20,858 nucleotides of DNA from a virus, in the IMG/VR virus record IMGVR_UViG_3300039310_000030, positions 1 through 20,858 of that record; one strand, written 5' to 3'. A program made the position numbers and the translations under genes. This document shows positions 11,846-18,455 of the stretch, piece by piece. Numbering within the stretch: the first letter of the stretch is position 1; each line of letters opens with the position of its first letter. The notes beneath the pieces are model-generated. The model made no database searches and was not told where the DNA came from. It worked only from the letters and a program-made list of their open reading frames with translations.

Positions 11846-12072
11846 AGTCATGGCCCACAGATGAGGGTGTACAGTTAAGCCTTCTTGCAGAAATAAGGAG
11901 TAACGCAGGTTCGAAGTGTAGTTTTTCATGGCAGTCGAATAGGGATGGAAAAACACATTCCTGTTCTCTTCCATCAGGACATTTGAATAAGATTCACGTC
12001 AGCGATCCTGGTTGTATTTGCGGATCTTCTGAATGTGAAGCTAAGTATTGTAAGTCAAGTTTACAACGGTAA
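11836..12072 (+). CDS. small Cys/His-rich, probably zinc-binding protein
   Basis: A 78-residue frame starting 10 bases inside the scaffold-like gene. It has a dense metal-ligand pattern: C28, H41, C43, H49, H54, C60, C62, C67, C72. The order C-x(12)-H-x-C-x(5)-H-x(4)-H resembles small zinc-binding phage proteins. The C-terminal CxC...C...C group could bind a second metal. GGAAAG about nine bases upstream can serve as a ribosome binding site. No family name can be given. The pattern is unlikely by chance, but the overlap and weak start leave some doubt. Confidence 0.55.
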   Translation: MALKSWPTDEGVQLSLLAEIRSNAGSKCSFSWQSNRDGKTHSCSLPSGHLNKIHVSDPGCICGSSECEAKYCKSSLQR

Positions 12073-12076
12073 TAAA

Positions 12077-12241
12077 CCACAAATCCTGGTTCTTATAGTA
12101 CGCCATCGACTTGGCATTAAAACTATGACAGGGAAATAAGTTATCGGCTTTGTGGAGAGCATCACACTTGTCGCGCACCAGCCGCGTTAACGGGAAAGCC
12201 AGTGGGGATCCTCAAAGGGACTCAACCTCTATTTTGTTGAG
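12077..12241 (+). other. structured leader before the major capsid gene
   Basis: The 204-base gap before the capsid gene holds nested inverted repeats: CCACAAA (12077-12083) with TTTGTGG (12149-12155), CCTG (12085-12088) with CAGG (12129-12132), ATAGT (12095-12099) with ACTAT (12122-12126) and GCCA (12102-12105) with TGGC (12112-12115). These stack into one long imperfect stem. A separate hairpin CTCAAC/GTTGAG spans 12221-12241. No U-tract follows either. It could stabilise or process capsid mRNA. I see no convincing promoter or gene in the gap. Confidence 0.4.
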
Positions 12242-12276
12242 ATAAGAAACACAAAATTCCTTTTTGGAGTAATATT

Positions 12277-13596
12277 ATGGCACTCGGCGTTGAAGCATCT
12301 GTGGAAGCTGTTGAAGTAGAACAGTTTGCCGCAAAGATTCCCTCTCTGATTCCTAAATCTAACACCTTCTGGTCGTTAGCACAGGATCGTTTTACTAAGG
12401 TTCCGGTTTCTTTCCAAACCATTGCTGGAACTACGACTCGTCCTTCTTTCCGTGTTCCGTTCCGTGTACAGGGTGGCGCCTTTGTCTCCCAAGGTACTGG
12501 TGACGGCGACTCGTTAGGGCGTGGCAATCAATCCGTATGGGGCGACTTCGCATTAAGCCCAGTATGGCATTATGCTGTATGCGAAACTACCACTTTGGCA
12601 CAGCTTGCTTCAACTGGCAAGCAGCGCAGCCGTATCGCGCTTAAGGCTGAGGAACTAAAGAACTCTCTTGATTCAGCTATGGCTGGTCTGGAAGGTATCT
12701 GCTACGGTGACTCTTCCGGTGCTATCACTCAAATTCCGGCTGGTGCTATTATTTCTCTTTCTGGTGGAACTGGAAACTCTGTAGCTTACATTACTGGCGT
12801 TCGCGCTATGGCTTTCACGGATAATCAGATTGTTCAGATTTTCCCATCCGAAGGCGGAACCGCTCGCGGTAGTGCAACTATCTCTGTTAACTCTCCAGAA
12901 ACCAGCACTCTGTTCTTCAGCACTGTTCTTCCGGCCAACACTACTCAAGGCGATTATATTATGATTGCTGGTTCCAGCGGTGCTTTGAATCAAGGCGTGT
13001 TCGGAACTACAGCTTGGCAGAACTCTGCAACTACAGGTATTCTGGCCGGCTATAACCGCGCAACATTCCCAAATCGTATTACTACTCCTTCCGTTAACCT
13101 TGACGGCGCCCCAATCGTGGCTTCCTTCTCGGCTCGTGCTGAAGCATTGCTTGGTCGTGCAATGGGTGCGGATAATAAAGCGAAGGACTCTGGAATTTAC
13201 ATTCTTCCTGAAGGCCAAGCTTACGCTATCGCACAGACTCAGTATTACTCTAAACAAGTCAACAACTCTGGTGAGTTCAAGGAAGGCAAGGAAGTGCCTG
13301 ACGTGAGCAAGAAGTATTTCCAGAAGACTTATGGCGGCCGTGAGTCACACGTTTCCTATGTACAGCCTGTCGGTCGTCTTGACCTTCTGTTGACTGACAA
13401 CTGGAACATTGGCGAGTTGATTCCTCTTCAACTCCATAACTACGGCAACGGACAGACAACTGTACCAGTTCCTGATCCTGCGGGTCATGGTTGGTTGACT
13501 TCTAGCCAGTTTGCTTATGTTGTGTCCTTCAACTTCGCGAATTCTGCTCCTAAACAAGGCCTATTTGCGTATGGTGCTGCTGAGCCAACTATATAA
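12277..13596 (+). CDS. major capsid protein
   Basis: This 439-residue protein follows the scaffold-like gene and has the make-up of HK97-fold phage capsid proteins: a helical start, a FRVPFRVQGGAF segment, a GDGDSLGRGN loop, then a long helix (ALKAEELKNSLDSAMAGLEG) and beta-rich Gly/Ser/Thr regions. It builds the icosahedral shell. No cleaved N-terminal domain or protease site is evident. Ribosome binding site GGAG, seven bases before ATG. Codon choice differs sharply from the other genes: all 15 arginines use CGT or CGC, and isoleucine uses ATT/ATC except one ATA at the very end, whereas terL and portal use AGA and ATA freely. This is the mark of very high expression in a host that reads CGT/ATC well. 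Confidence 0.88.
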   Translation: MALGVEASVEAVEVEQFAAKIPSLIPKSNTFWSLAQDRFTKVPVSFQTIAGTTTRPSFRVPFRVQGGAFVSQGTGDGDSLGRGNQSVWGDFALSPVWHYAVCETTTLAQLASTGKQRSRIALKAEELKNSLDSAMAGLEGICYGDSSGAITQIPAGAIISLSGGTGNSVAYITGVRAMAFTDNQIVQIFPSEGGTARGSATISVNSPETSTLFFSTVLPANTTQGDYIMIAGSSGALNQGVFGTTAWQNSATTGILAGYNRATFPNRITTPSVNLDGAPIVASFSARAEALLGRAMGADNKAKDSGIYILPEGQAYAIAQTQYYSKQVNNSGEFKEGKEVPDVSKKYFQKTYGGRESHVSYVQPVGRLDLLLTDNWNIGELIPLQLHNYGNGQTTVPVPDPAGHGWLTSSQFAYVVSFNFANSAPKQGLFAYGAAEPTI

Positions 13597-13628
13597 GAAT
13601 GAACAACTTACAAGCATGATGTTTTGCA

Positions 13629-13668
13629 ACAATTAACTTTTGATTTTCGCGGGTATTTGGTTAATTGT
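13629..13668 (+). other. 9-bp inverted repeat after the capsid gene
   Basis: ACAATTAAC (13629-13637) and GTTAATTGT (13660-13668) are perfect inverted repeats around a 22-base loop. No U-run follows, so it is not a normal terminator. It stands three bases before the hairpin that covers the GIY-YIG start and may protect the end of the capsid message or form a larger fold with that hairpin. Confidence 0.4.
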
Positions 13669-13671
13669 AAA

Positions 13672-13709
13672 GTTCATGGTATTATTTCATTAGAGGTAAT
13701 ACCATGAAC
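13672..13709 (+). promoter_or_regulatory. 13-bp hairpin sequestering the GIY-YIG start codon and ribosome binding site
   Basis: GTTCATGGTATTA (13672-13684) is perfectly complementary to TAATACCATGAAC (13697-13709), leaving a 12-base loop. The ribosome binding site TAGAGG (13691-13696) is in the loop and the ATG (13704-13706) is inside the right arm. In the full transcript from the capsid side the start would be hidden. This mirrors translational silencing known for some phage T4 homing endonucleases such as I-TevI, where an RNA hairpin blocks the ribosome binding site. Confidence 0.8.
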
Positions 13710-14366
13710 AAGTTTTATGTTTATAAGTATATTCGTTCTAAAAATAGCAAGCATGGTCCAGCAGGTTCTCCTTACTATATAGGTAAGGGTTGTGGAAAAC
13801 GTGCTTGGAGTATAAAAGGACATAGAATTAAGCCGCCAGTAAATACTGACAACATTATTTTTATTTCAACAGGAATAAGCAACGAAGAAGCTTTATGCTT
13901 AGAGAAATCTTTAATTAAACAGTATGGTCGTATAGATTTAGGTACTGGTTGTTTATGGAATATGACAGACGGAGGAGACAATCCTCCAGGAATGAAAGGC
14001 AAGCACCATTCTGCTAAATCCAAAACTAAAATGAGAGCAGCCAAGTTAGGAAAGAAAACTGGTCCTCATTCTGCTGAATGGAATGCTAACATATCAAAAA
14101 GTCAGACAGGTAAAGTTGTAAGTCCTGAAACTTGCGCATTAATTTCTAAGAATCATAATCATCCTAAAAATTTATATACACCTGAGTGGTGCGAAAAAGT
14201 AAGTAAATCTAAAATTGGAAAGAAAAGACCTGATATGTTATCAGGCTCTGAGCATCAAAAGAAATGTGCGGCAAGTAATAAGGGAGGCAAACGTTCTCCA
14301 GAAACTATTCTGAAGATGCGTGAAGCAGCGAAGAAACGTGAAGCAAAGAAACGTAATAAAACTTAA
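13704..14366 (+). CDS. GIY-YIG homing endonuclease with NUMOD3 repeats
   Basis: Residues 1-95 form a GIY-YIG nuclease: FYVYKYI (Y5, Y7), SPYYIGKG (Y24-G29), R33, the catalytic glutamate in ALCLEKSL (E67) and LWNMTDGG (N86). The rest carries several NUMOD3 DNA-binding repeats (for example HSAKSKTKMRAAKLGKK, VSPETCALISKN, TPEWCEKVSKSKIGKK, SPETILKMREAAKKRE). This layout is that of stand-alone phage homing endonucleases that cut a related genome lacking the gene and copy themselves in. All catalytic residues seen are present. It lies between the capsid gene and the GroES-like gene, with codons rich in AGA, AAA and ATA, unlike the capsid. Its start codon is buried in a 13-bp hairpin. Confidence 0.93.
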   Translation: MNKFYVYKYIRSKNSKHGPAGSPYYIGKGCGKRAWSIKGHRIKPPVNTDNIIFISTGISNEEALCLEKSLIKQYGRIDLGTGCLWNMTDGGDNPPGMKGKHHSAKSKTKMRAAKLGKKTGPHSAEWNANISKSQTGKVVSPETCALISKNHNHPKNLYTPEWCEKVSKSKIGKKRPDMLSGSEHQKKCAASNKGGKRSPETILKMREAAKKREAKKRNKT

Positions 14367-14381
14367 AGGGAGACAATAGAA

Positions 14382-14885
14382 ATGGCGGAACAATCTAACC
14401 AGATTTATCAAAATGTGGAAAAATCAAGCATTATAGTAGATAATCGTAAAATTAAAGGACTCTCTCTTAAAGATCATTGGAAGCCCGGAGGAGAGTTCGA
14501 CCCAGAGCAGAATACGCAATCCGAATGGAAAGAAAAGGCGGAAGCAGCCGGATTTAAGTTTAGTCCTCCTGAGCCGTTATTCTTTAACATTCTAATACGT
14601 CAATCCGGAGCAGAACACCACAAGCACACAAGAGGGTTTGGATTAAACCTTGAGATTCCTGAATCATATCGGCAAAGGCCAGGAGTAGGAGTAATAGTAG
14701 CGGTTGGTTCTTCTGTAGGAGATAATGCTAAACCTGGCGATTTAGTTAAGTTTGGTCTTCTTTCCGAAGATGTAGAGTTTGAAGGAGAGAAGTTTTCTCT
14801 CGTAGATATTCGTAACTGTAAGTACGTTGAACGGGTATACGTTGAAGTAGCCTCTAAGGATAAGGAAGATGAAACCTCTAGATAG
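14382..14885 (+). CDS. GroES-like co-chaperonin
   Basis: Residues ~62-152 of 167 fit the co-chaperonin 10 fold: PLFFNILIRQ (first strand), a flexible GFGLNLEIPES segment in the place of the mobile loop, then GVGVIVAVGSSVGDNAKPGD and LVKFG, and FSLVDIRNCKYVERV at the end, matching the GroES order GxVxAVG...GDxVxF...xIxxxDIL. The N-terminal 60 residues are extra and hydrophilic. GroES-like proteins cap GroEL; phage versions such as T4 gp31 are needed to fold the capsid protein. The position right after the capsid region supports the same job. Good ribosome binding site (GGGAGA). The assignment rests on pattern match only. Confidence 0.75.
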   Translation: MAEQSNQIYQNVEKSSIIVDNRKIKGLSLKDHWKPGGEFDPEQNTQSEWKEKAEAAGFKFSPPEPLFFNILIRQSGAEHHKHTRGFGLNLEIPESYRQRPGVGVIVAVGSSVGDNAKPGDLVKFGLLSEDVEFEGEKFSLVDIRNCKYVERVYVEVASKDKEDETSR

Positions 14886-15591
14886 AAATGTCAGAGAAAT
14901 AATTTATCCTCCAGACCTTTTACAAGAGAGAATTACTAATGCTGGCGGGCTAAATCCTTACGGAGATCCAATCTTTAGATTAGCCTGGTCACAAGCTGAA
15001 GTTGTGATTCAAGGTGGAGAGTGGGAAGCTGCTGGAGAAACTTTCGTAGGTTATAGAGAGGTTCCAGCTTTCGATAACTTGCCTCACTGGGTATTGTTAC
15101 AATGGTGCCCTCCAGGAATAAGCGTTAATATGCCGTTTCTTCCACCAGAAACACCGACTCAGTTCTATAATAACAACCGAGACCCTAATACAGGATTATG
15201 CTTATTAGGAGAATATCCTTATCGCGGAAGTTACCAATTATTACTTCCCTTAATAGACAAGGAGTTTCATAACGGTCAGCTTTTTATTGAAGCTTACGAA
15301 TTGACCAGCGAACTAGTAGATGTTATAATTCCTGTTATTTTAGCAGGAATGGAAGTTAGTATAGAAGCAAAGATGAAGTTCAACAAGGCTACGGAAGAAG
15401 CCGAAAAAGCTAAACTTCTGCAGACCTTTGAAGATGCTTACGCCGACGGCGTTCGTAAAGAAACGTTATCTTCTACAGCATGGTTAGAGGATAAACAGCG
15501 CAAACTGGAAAGAGATTTCCAAACTATGGCTCGCCAGATAGATGTTTTACACAGATACCGGCGCCTGCAGTCCAACACAGCAATCAATTAG
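14869..15591 (+). CDS. hypothetical virion-module protein
   Basis: A 240-residue protein starting 17 bases inside the GroES-like gene, with AAGGAAG before the ATG. Residues ~1-150 appear mixed alpha/beta with many aromatics and prolines (FRLAWSQAEVVIQGGEWE, HWVLLQWCPPG); residues ~150-240 form a long charged helical region probably coiled coil (EEAEKAKLLQTFEDAY, KLERDFQTMARQIDVLHRYRRL). I do not recognise the family. Operon position between co-chaperonin and the zinc-ribbon protein suggests a head or neck protein. Confidence 0.7.
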   Translation: MKPLDRNVREIIYPPDLLQERITNAGGLNPYGDPIFRLAWSQAEVVIQGGEWEAAGETFVGYREVPAFDNLPHWVLLQWCPPGISVNMPFLPPETPTQFYNNNRDPNTGLCLLGEYPYRGSYQLLLPLIDKEFHNGQLFIEAYELTSELVDVIIPVILAGMEVSIEAKMKFNKATEEAEKAKLLQTFEDAYADGVRKETLSSTAWLEDKQRKLERDFQTMARQIDVLHRYRRLQSNTAIN

Positions 15592-15602
15592 GAGACAAGT
15601 AA

Positions 15603-16412
15603 ATGCCTTATAGAGAAGTTCCAGAAGTAGCTCAAGAAAAAGAAACACAAGTTAATAGGATGATGACGCCTAATGTTTTATTAGTTACTGATAACTATGC
15701 GCCTTCCAGCATTCCTATTTATATTTTCAGTGTAAGTCCCCTTCCGTGGGGTAAAGAACAAGGGATCCAAAGAGTTCCAAACCATCCACACCTATATATA
15801 AAAGCCTGTCCACCAACAGAAGAGTATGTTTTAGTAGGAGAAGTAGCTCATCCTTTTCCTGTTGAGGATTTCGATACTAACGGAATAAGATTTACTCGCT
15901 GGACTAATGGATACTTAGAAGCCGCCAAAATGCTAAATCCGCAGAATCCAGGACTAGACCAGGACTGGGACGGAGCACAGCTCGATTATCCAAAAAATAA
16001 TCTAAATTCATTTGGAGTATTCTGGTCATTAAGTAACCCTCCTAAACCAGAAGAAGTAGCAGCAGCGAAGCGTAGAATGGAAGCTACTTTTAGCAAAGAG
16101 CTTGCCGTATTAGCTCAGATTGAAAGAGAAGATCCTGCTTCTGTAAAGAACGCCGTTACGCGCACAGCACACGCCGCGGCCGAATACTTTAGCCAGAAGA
16201 ATGGCGACCCTTTGAATTTCTCTTGGCATAATAACAATTATCGTGCAAAGAATGACACTTTTGGTAAGATTGAGTGTCCAAACTGCTACGAGAAAGTTCA
16301 CCCGAAAGCTGCTGTCTGTCCTCATTGCTCTGCCATATTGGATGAAGTCAGAGCAAAGGTATTATTCCCCGATAGATTCTCTAAAGTTGGTCGCAAGGAG
16401 ATAGCGGCCTAA
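15603..16412 (+). CDS. hypothetical protein with C-terminal zinc ribbon
   Basis: A 269-residue protein. The first ~135 residues are Pro/aromatic-rich and likely beta-structured (VSPLPWGKEQGIQRVPNHPHL, then TNGIRFTRWTNGYLEAAKML). Residues ~146-200 are helical. The end has a clear zinc ribbon: IECPNC (C225, C228) and AAVCPHC (C239, C242). Many phage virion-module proteins carry such ribbons, which usually stabilise a fold or bind nucleic acid or protein. Good ribosome binding site (GGAGA). The 115-base gap that follows contains a large hairpin. No function can be named. Confidence 0.75.
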   Translation: MPYREVPEVAQEKETQVNRMMTPNVLLVTDNYAPSSIPIYIFSVSPLPWGKEQGIQRVPNHPHLYIKACPPTEEYVLVGEVAHPFPVEDFDTNGIRFTRWTNGYLEAAKMLNPQNPGLDQDWDGAQLDYPKNNLNSFGVFWSLSNPPKPEEVAAAKRRMEATFSKELAVLAQIEREDPASVKNAVTRTAHAAAEYFSQKNGDPLNFSWHNNNYRAKNDTFGKIECPNCYEKVHPKAAVCPHCSAILDEVRAKVLFPDRFSKVGRKEIAA

Positions 16413-16414
16413 CC

Positions 16415-16497
16415 TCTTGCGTGGGAGGAAAGACTATTAGGAAGTGTCTCCCTTCCCAATCCTGGTCTCAATAAGTCTCAACCCCTTCCACGCAAGG
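16415..16497 (+). other. long multi-part intercistronic hairpin
   Basis: CTTGCGTGGGAGG (16416-16428) pairs with CCTTCCACGCAAG (16484-16496), 13 bp with one G-U, plus a closing T-G. Inside, AGACT (16431-16435) pairs with AGTCT (16474-16478), and GGAAG (16440-16444) with CTTCC (16452-16456). Bases GATTTT follow the stem, a weak U-tract, so it may act as a partial terminator or mRNA stabiliser between the zinc-ribbon gene and the connector gene. Confidence 0.6.
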
Positions 16498-16527
16498 ATT
16501 TTATAAGTATTCTTGAGGTAAAATGTA

Positions 16528-17394
16528 ATGCCACCCATCGGAATAACTTCATATCCGTCGCTTACTCAAGTAGCAAACTTGGTTAGAACTTTTGTCGACG
16601 ACGACAAGCGTGGTCTGACTGGAACTCCAGGTGAAGGTCAGATTTTAACTAACCCGCAGTACGACGATTCTGGAACTTTAATTCCAGGAACCAATAAAAG
16701 TACAACTCTTCCCACACTTATGAATAGCGCGATCAGAGAAATCTATCGTGAGATTCGTATAATGGGGCAGCCGACACTTTACGGTGATAACTATATTCTG
16801 TACAGTTTGCCTCCTGTAAACTCTCCTCTCGGTGCTGGAGTAGCAAACCCAGCAATTCAAGTAGCGTTACAATTTACCGGTTATTTCGATGGGATTCAAG
16901 TTTGGCCTAATTTTACTTTGCCAAACAATATGCTATATCCTTTGGAAGTATGGCAGCGGCCGTCTGGAACAAATTATCCTTTCAGTTTGGTTCCTCAAGC
17001 TACCGGCGCCCTTCGTCCTTGTAATCAGCAGATGAGTTTAGGTGAGTGGGAGTGGCGCTCAGATGGAATATGGTTTAATGGCTCCACTCTTCCAATGGAT
17101 ATTCGTATACGGTGGGAATTTACATTCGTTGATTTAGCTTCTCCTAATATAGATTGGGATGACACTTATATTCCTATCTTGGATTCTCAGGAAGCCGTAG
17201 CCGATGCTATATCTGTTAGATATGCTCGCAGGCTAGGCGGCGCCACCTTAGAAGACGCCAAACAGCAAGCTAAAAAGTCTGTATTTCAATTACGTCAACA
17301 GATTACAAGGTCCAGACAAGGAATAAACAATGTTAGGCCAATCTTTAAGAGTGGCCATAACGGAAAAAACGACTTCGGTCGAGCAATGTATTAA
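16528..17394 (+). CDS. probable head-tail connector or adaptor
   Basis: A 288-residue protein after the head genes. It starts with a helical piece (YPSLTQVANLVRTFVDDDK), contains a PTLMNSAIREIYREIRIMG helix, a beta-rich middle with many Pro/Trp (residues ~110-200, e.g. NMLYPLEVWQRPSGT and EWRSDGIWFNG) and ends in a helical, basic tail (AVADAISVRYARRLGG, VFQLRQQITRSRQ). A helical start, beta insert and long C-terminal helix after capsid genes suit an adaptor that docks under the portal. No exact family recalled. Ribosome binding site GAGG, eight bases before ATG. It follows the large hairpin at 16415-16497. Confidence 0.6.
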   Translation: MPPIGITSYPSLTQVANLVRTFVDDDKRGLTGTPGEGQILTNPQYDDSGTLIPGTNKSTTLPTLMNSAIREIYREIRIMGQPTLYGDNYILYSLPPVNSPLGAGVANPAIQVALQFTGYFDGIQVWPNFTLPNNMLYPLEVWQRPSGTNYPFSLVPQATGALRPCNQQMSLGEWEWRSDGIWFNGSTLPMDIRIRWEFTFVDLASPNIDWDDTYIPILDSQEAVADAISVRYARRLGGATLEDAKQQAKKSVFQLRQQITRSRQGINNVRPIFKSGHNGKNDFGRAMY

Positions 17395-17410
17395 TAAAGG
17401 AGTAACACAA

Positions 17411-17797
17411 ATGGCTATCTCTCTTACGCTAACTGTTTTCAACGAGCCTTATGGCGTTGATATGACTAACACTCGCATGATTCTACGCGGTAACGCTGTT
17501 TGGGCAGCAGGAACTTATGTAGCTGGAGGCCAAGTGCCTGTAGCTCCTCCTTATCTTTATGCTTCTGGAGATACAGTTCTGATTCCAACCTTAAACTTAC
17601 TTCCAGATAGTTTGACTCTTGAGTCTGTTGCTGGTAGTGGGTTTGTTTATGGGTATAACAAGTCTACTGGCAAGGTTCAGATTTTCACTACTGGAACTGC
17701 TTCTGGAGACGCTCTGAATGAGCTCGCCGGCGGTGGTTTGCCTGATGCTGTTGTAGCCGATGTAATTGAATTTGTTGCTACTTTCGTAAAGCAGTAA
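17411..17797 (+). CDS. small beta-rich structural protein
   Basis: A 128-residue protein starting at ATG 17411, chosen because AAAGGAG lies nine bases upstream; a start at 17330 would lie inside the previous gene with no ribosome binding site. It has a beta-rich make-up: ISLTLTVFNEPYGVDMTNTR, PDSLTLESVAGSGFVYGYNK, GKVQIFTTGTASG and a C-terminal VVADVIEFVATFVK. I recall similar small phage proteins with a GxGxxYxYDxxxxKxxxF core near capsid or tail genes, thought to be virion components; exact role not known to me. Confidence 0.72.
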   Translation: MAISLTLTVFNEPYGVDMTNTRMILRGNAVWAAGTYVAGGQVPVAPPYLYASGDTVLIPTLNLLPDSLTLESVAGSGFVYGYNKSTGKVQIFTTGTASGDALNELAGGGLPDAVVADVIEFVATFVKQ

Positions 17798-17811
17798 TAT
17801 TGAGGTGAAAC

Positions 17812-18447
17812 ATGTCAACATCTATACTAACTAATACGGTTATTACCGATTCGGACGGGCAAGTTTGGGCAAATGGCGCTTGGTCTGCTACTTTAATAAC
17901 CGTAAGCGGCGGAGTAGCTACAGTTAATCGAGTACCTGTATCTGATACTATTTTGACTGGATACATGGACTCTACAGGAAAGATTGTAGCCACTCTAACA
18001 GATACTTCTACTATAGATCAAGTAGGAACTGAGTGGCAGTTCGTTTTAACACCAAACGCCTCTACTCGTTCTTCTGTAGTATCTACTGCAGTTACTGGAG
18101 CTACTCCTAACTTGTCTACGGTTCTTTCGGCTGGAGTAAAAGCTCCTAGGTTTGCCGCCAGTGAAACAGCTTACGGATATAACGACGCTGAAGTAATGAA
18201 TCCAATTTTAGGTTCAGTTTATTTGAATACCATAGATAATAATTTTCATTTTTTTGATCAATCTGGTTGGGGCGGCTCGGAATATACAACTGTTCAATTA
18301 ACTCCTGTAACTCCTCCAACCAGCGCAGCTACAGCAGGAACTATTGGTCAATTAGTAGCAGGAACCGATGGCAATTTATACTTCTGCTCTGCTACAGGAG
18401 TAGCTACTGCGGCAACCTGGAATGTTCTTACAATGACAGCAGTTTAA
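17812..18447 (+). CDS. beta-rich structural protein, tail or fibre related
   Basis: A 211-residue protein rich in Thr, Ser, Ala and Val with almost no charged runs. The first ~90 residues repeat short strands (VITDSDGQVWANGAWSATL, VNRVPVSDTILTGYMDSTGK). Residues ~130-211 contain MNPILGSVYLNTIDNNFHFF, a single strand-turn, then a Thr/Ala/Pro-rich end with GTIGQLVAGTDGNLYFC. The opening pattern (insertion of user-like default values and DSDGxxW...G.) is common in phage tail-fibre and baseplate-attached proteins. Ribosome binding site TGAGGTG, before ATG. Exact function unknown. Confidence 0.65.
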   Translation: MSTSILTNTVITDSDGQVWANGAWSATLITVSGGVATVNRVPVSDTILTGYMDSTGKIVATLTDTSTIDQVGTEWQFVLTPNASTRSSVVSTAVTGATPNLSTVLSAGVKAPRFAASETAYGYNDAEVMNPILGSVYLNTIDNNFHFFDQSGWGGSEYTTVQLTPVTPPTSAATAGTIGQLVAGTDGNLYFCSATGVATAATWNVLTMTAV

Positions 18448-18455
18448 GAGGAACA

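Noticed and set aside
12673-13257. 194-codon - strand frame inside the capsid gene
   Set aside because: It is opposite a well-supported capsid gene with strong codon selection; its Ser/Arg/Asn-rich composition is typical of an antisense shadow.
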